In this document: in pieces, positions 60,041-64,000 of the stretch
How positions within the stretch are numbered: the stretch's first letter is position 1
How the letters are laid out: each line of letters starts with the position of its first letter
Source of the DNA: Pholiota molesta
Lineage: Eukaryota; Basidiomycota; Agaricomycetes; Agaricales; Strophariaceae
Assembly (NCBI GenBank): GCA_014925825.1
Contig: JACGCK010000014.1
Coordinates: forward strand, 186,001 to 250,000
Reading direction: 5' to 3'
DNA length: 64,000 nt
The notes under the pieces: generated by a model
What the model was told of the DNA's origin: nothing
Seen by the model: the letters and a program-made list of their open reading frames with translations, nothing else
The model's database searches: none
Program-made: the position numbers and the translations under genes

Positions 60041-60941
60041 GGCTCTTAAATACCTTTTGCACAACTTTTGGATGTCCGAGCAATGCGATTCAACAGATCC
60101 CGTCCCGATCAGTTCCAGATTAGGCGGCTCACATACTATTTATGGAAGTTAATTGATTCTGCCTTGCAACGTCATTGCGCCTCGATGGTACGGACCAGAT
60201 ATTTGAAGGAAAACAATAGATTGCTGCACTAAATTTTATATACAATGCTTCGCAAGGTAGGTGTACAAGAATCCGAACTTAGATTTAAATATATCCAGGA
60301 GGACTTCTCACAAAAAATGTATCTGTTGCGACGTCGCCATGCACACACTCCGCACCTCGGGTTTGAACAGAGTAAATCCCATTGAGGTCTCAAAGAGGTG
60401 GATACTTATGCAGGCAATGTGTATGCATTTAATTTTTAAAAAATACAGAGGATTAATAGAGAGGAAGTGGCAGCATGCGAGATTGTGTCGCGACGTCGCC
60501 ACAAGGACTTGCCCGAAGAATGTATGTATAACTTAGTACGGTGTTGACCTTAATGGTGGTACACCTTGTCCTTTTATTTTGCGAATGATACACCGTCACT
60601 AATTCTTATAACCGTACCATATAATGTCTATAGCTAATTGTTTCAGTATACTCAAACAATACACAGAATTAGTAGAGCGGAAGTAGCAGTATTCGAGATT
60701 GTGTCGCGACGTCGCCACAAGGGCTTGATTGAAGAACACATGTATAACTTGGGATTGACTATGGCATGTCTTGTTTCTTTTTTTTCGCCAATGATACGCC
60801 GCAGCTACATTCTCATAATCAATAACATCTAAAGTCTACAGCTTATAGTTTCAACATGCTTAAGTCCAGGAGGTTCATTGCTCAATGTTCCGAAGATCGT
60901 ATTTCAAAAAGGTGTATAATATTTAACAAATGCGGCGTGTA
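60041..60941. other. Intergenic, no gene
   Basis: AT-rich, holding the short tandem repeat at 60443-60860. No supported open frame. Confidence 0.4.
60443..60860. repeat. Two-copy imperfect direct repeat, period about 216 bp
   Basis: Both units contain gattgtgtcgcgacgtcgcc and a following acaagg-cttg...tgtataactt block, starting near 60443 and 60659. A further gcgacgtcgcc sits near 60330. Non-coding. Confidence 0.65.
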
Positions 60942-63452
60942 CTATACGTTTCGATTTCTAACGAGCCGATTCCTGGCATCCTGATCTACGGGTAAGCTCT
61001 TCATGGTGGAAAACAAGGACAGCCCGAGTTTACATCGCGCTTCCTGCCGTTTGACATCCTCCTCCACACCCTCGTCAGACAGTGTCGCCGTATACGTGTT
61101 CGTGCATTGGAATCCTTGGTCTGCCCATCGAAAAAGCCCACCCGCACTGAATTGAGTGAACGAGTATCGAGTTTCACGGCGCCCAATCGGAACGTTGGAG
61201 TGAGGGATGGCTGCCGAGGGGACGAGGATGGTGGATCCTGGGGGGAATTCGATAACGAGTTTGAGGCTCCACAGTATGAGATGGCCGCCTTGGGAGGGGT
61301 CGAATTCGCCGAGCGCAGTGATGCCACACCAGCCAAATGGGAGGTTTGCGAAGTCGCGGTGGCGGCGGCAAACGGTTTTGGGGCCGAAGTTCACCGCGAA
61401 CGAGGCCCAGACGTTGTTGGGCCAGTTGCGACGAAGCGAAGGATCGTGCTCCAGAAGTGCGTCGAAATGGCTTTCGTAGTACGTGTAGAGGTTCGGGGCC
61501 CATGTGGCAAAGGCTGCATTGGCGTACTTTGCGATTCTCGAGATGTTTTCGTTTGCAACAAGGGCTGAGAGCGCCCTGCTATTCTGGGCGTTGTGGGTCA
61601 GATTTCCTGGTTGCTGAGGAGAAAGTGAGTTTAAAGCAAAGATATAGGAGTATACACGTACCTTCTGTCCCCCGCCATGAGATATCCCCCAGTTTAACGC
61701 AGCAAAACTGCCCCGTCGATGGCGAAGTGCTTTTTTCGGGAAGTGGCAGCGGCCTCTGGATTAGTGTTCGAAGGTCCGGTTACAAGACCGGAAAAAGACC
61801 GCAAAAAAACCGGACCACAACCGCGCTGGACCGAAAATAGAATGGACCGATCAAGACCGCAACCGCGGTCCGGTCCACGGTCTTTCCTAATTTTCTAAAT
61901 CAAAAGACCGATAAAAACCGGTTAGGACCGGTTAGGACCGGTCTTTCACCGACATTTTTTGTAGCACGGTAGAGCGTCAAAAACCATCTTCAACAATGCT
62001 AAAAACATATTTTTAGCATCAAATTTGACGAAGATATTAATAGTTTACGATTAAATCGTTATTTTGAGCGCTTAAAAACGCGTTTGCCCGCAGTTCAATC
62101 GTTAGGCATTCGTACCTTTCGCAAACTTGCGCATAAATAGATGACATGTATATCTACAAAATGTATTTTAAATTTTATTAATTGAACAAAATCTGACTAT
62201 GTTATAATAAAATCAATATTCTCTACTTGACTTCACTATTAACAAGACGCTTTTGCCAACGGTTCATTCGTTAAATAAGCTAGCCTTTCGTAAACCAGGG
62301 CCAAGGTATAAAATCAAAATACCTATCTAACGAGCCTTTATACATAATATTTGGGTAAGAACTCATTGAGATACGGGCAAATGCGCTCAAGCAGTCCAAT
62401 TTCTACTATTAAAATAGTTTCTATAGGTAAAATCAATTTGAAGTCGGCCCACAGACCGGTCTACAACCAGTCCTCAACCAGTCTTTAATAGGACTGGTTG
62501 AGGACCGGTTTTTTGCGGTTGCTCAACCACAGAAGACCGACGTAGACCGGTTTACGTCGGTCTTGTGCGGTTTTTTGCAGTCTTTAAACTGCAGTTAACC
62601 GGTTGCAGTCTCGGTCCATGGCACCTAGGGCCAAAAGACCGGACCGGACCGGACCTTCGAACACTACTCTGGATGCTTGGATGGCCTCCGCTGCGCCGCG
62701 ATGGGCGACATCCCAGTCGGGGGCATCTGGATGCCCGGCAAGCACGGCAATAATGCGCGAGGATGCGTCGATTATGGGCCTCGCAGTCCTGAAGATCACG
62801 TTTGGTTAGCCAAGTAGGGAAGACTGAATGACGCTGATACTTACTTACCATCCCAGGCTTCAATTTTGAAGCCCAGGACATCGACAAGCTCCTTAAGCTT
62901 ATATATCCCTCCAAATTCGCCATGATCTGGAAGAGAAATATATCCCGTGGCAGCTATCGGAAAATCTTTCGAGTCGAAGGACGTTTTTGTGGGTTTGGCG
63001 GGTCGAACGCACTTATCGTAAGCGGCCTGGCTGATTTCAAGGGGGCGTGTCCGAGCAGCATCTCTCTGGGCATTGCGTTTCTCTGTCCGTTTTGCGCGCA
63101 TTCTCTTCTGATTCCGCCTCCTTTTGCTGTTCTGAGGTTTAGGGGGTGGGTTGTGCGCATTTGGAATGGACAAAGGTATGGTGGAGGCCTTTGATGGGTG
63201 CCGGAATGACGAGCTTGGGTCTTTTGGTTGTGGGGATGCTGACCTAGAGGAGGATGGAGACGAAGATGCCGAGGTACAAGGCGAGGTAAGGGGGGATGAG
63301 CCGAAGAAAAGGCGATACTCCAGTTCGAGCGTGTCTGAGGGCAGACGGTCCATTGGGCCGAGATCTTGCTCTTCGTAGCCTTCGTCCGCGATGGTCTCAT
63401 GGAGGCTGTTTTCGAAGAGGAAGGTGGGATCCTGTGGGCGTACGGCAGACAT
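60942..63452 (-). pseudogene. TET/JBP-like 2OG-Fe(II) dioxygenase gene split by a hAT element
   Basis: Exons 63452-62845, 62788-62675 plus one copy of the 8-bp target duplication, 61753-61662 and 61613-60942 join to 497 codons once the element 61762-62666 is left out; lengths and phases agree. The last exon carries the catalytic fold: an HxD pair in VCRRHRDFANLPFGWC (about residues 359-361), then GGHLILWSLKLVIEFPPGS, a distal His in PSAAIPHSNVP (about 412) and Arg in ETRYSFTQFSAGGLFRW. This layout is what I know from fungal TET/JBP proteins, which oxidise 5-methylcytosine or thymine in DNA. The N-terminal part is Ser-rich and basic (KRRRNQKRMRAKRTEKRN). As it stands, the gene is disrupted in exon 2 (913 extra bases, not a multiple of three). 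Confidence 0.75.
61762..62666. mobile_element. Non-autonomous hAT-like element 2
   Basis: 905 bp bounded by inverted repeats TAGTGTTCGAAGGTCCGG and CCGGACCTTCGAACACTA, with the 8-bp target duplication CTCTGGAT at 61754-61761 and 62667-62674. Both ends are packed with aagaccgg and ccggtc motifs. The AT-rich core (about 61985-62430) is clearly related to the core of element 1 (ttcgcaaacttgc, cataaata, agacatgta). No transposase frame. It interrupts the TET/JBP-like gene. Confidence 0.92.
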
Positions 63453-64000
63453 AGACGCGACAAGGCCTGTATTACCTGAGGGTGGATGGGTCAGTTGTGG
63501 CGCAAGGTTGGTGAGATGGATTGAATGGGAATTGAATCCTAACACGCCAACGCCTCATGCGTACTGAGATTCCCGGGGGGTCGAGTATCAGAGCAGAGGC
63601 ATAGTGGGCGACGCACGGTATGGGATGGTCAAGTCTGACGCGCCGGCTGAGATTCCCGAGGGATCAAGTATCAGAGCCATTGCGTCTGACCGTGTGAGGG
63701 GGATGTAGGGTGGACGATAACTTGCTCACCTAGCATCTGTGGAAGGGATGTGGCGTGCAGAGCCGTTGGAGGGGGTATGGTTGTTTAGTTGGATAGTTGG
63801 AACTTAAGGCTTAGCCGAGGGTTGATCTAGAGTAAGTACTTTGTTTAATTTCGAGCGGACCGCGGTGACAGTGCACGTGCATGCGCGTCGCGCGTCGCGC
63901 ATCATCGTACGTCCTCTGAATGATAATCACTCACTGGCAGTACCCTCCACAACTCCGTCAGCTATGTCTCGCCCGTTCAAAAGGTCTAAAAAAACTCACT
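63453..64000. other. Upstream region of the TET/JBP-like gene
   Basis: The same frame continues upstream to an ATG at 63543-63545, so a longer start or an intron (gtaatacag) near 63470 is possible. Repeated gagattcccg-gg and tatcagagc motifs at 63568-63590 and 63650-63675 form a short duplication. No other gene seen. Confidence 0.4.

Noticed and set aside
61107..61568. 153-codon plus-strand frame
   Set aside because: Reverse of the catalytic exon of the TET/JBP-like gene, which carries the recognised motifs.
54954..64000. KDZ transposase within the module
   Set aside because: No long frame with a transposase catalytic pattern or CxC cluster was found; only accessory-type genes are present.
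1..64000. CRISPR arrays, tRNA, rRNA
   Set aside because: No regularly spaced short repeats, and no convincing tRNA arms or rRNA sequence were seen. A tRNA scan would be needed to exclude single genes.

Overview
The window is nuclear DNA from a filamentous fungus, most likely a mushroom-forming basidiomycete (Agaricomycetes). Genes are cut by many short GT-AG introns (about 43-111 bp). The recognisable families fit that group: HET-domain proteins, a CFEM protein with a GPI-type tail, a Mediator Med12 fragment, and a TET/JBP-like dioxygenase with companion genes. Assignments come from reading the sequence and from memory of the families; no database search was run.

Layout. (1) 1-8430: a tandem pair of about 5.2 kb units, each with a four-exon gene of unknown family ('gene A', copies A1 and A2) plus degenerate ORF regions (Y, Z). 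The array runs off the left edge. (2) 8431-11094: no gene recognised. (3) 11095-15615: degenerate gene C and intact gene B1. This block recurs inverted at 47340-52722 (gene B2, gene C remnant). (4) 15641-17028: a captured Med12 fragment and a scrap of a second gene B copy. (5) 17030-22420: a third unit (Y2, Z2, A3). (6) 22917-32804: a single-copy island with a polytopic membrane protein, a broken ORF, a cytochrome b5-like MAPR/Dap1 protein, a CFEM protein, a small secreted protein and a HET protein (HET1). (7) 33780-39400: an inverted fourth unit (Y3, A4, Z4). (8) 41656-44068: HET2, with a premature stop. (9) 44460-47340: a partial inverted unit (Y4) with a local tandem duplication. (10) 52723-54800: a threefold 517-bp tandem repeat. 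(11) 54954-63452: four genes that look like a TET/JBP-associated module: an HMG-box-like protein, a repeat-containing protein, a short basic coiled-coil protein and the TET/JBP-like oxygenase.

Two non-autonomous hAT-like elements are well defined by terminal inverted repeats and 8-bp target duplications. One (50906-51907) sits in the right copy of the B/C block and is absent at the matching left site. The other (61762-62666) splits an exon of the TET/JBP-like gene; leaving it out gives one continuous 497-codon frame.

Overall this is an accessory, duplication-prone region. An unknown gene family is amplified in direct and inverted orientation around a few conventional genes, next to a possible epigenetic, transposon-linked gene module. 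No transposase, reverse transcriptase, rRNA or tRNA gene was recognised.
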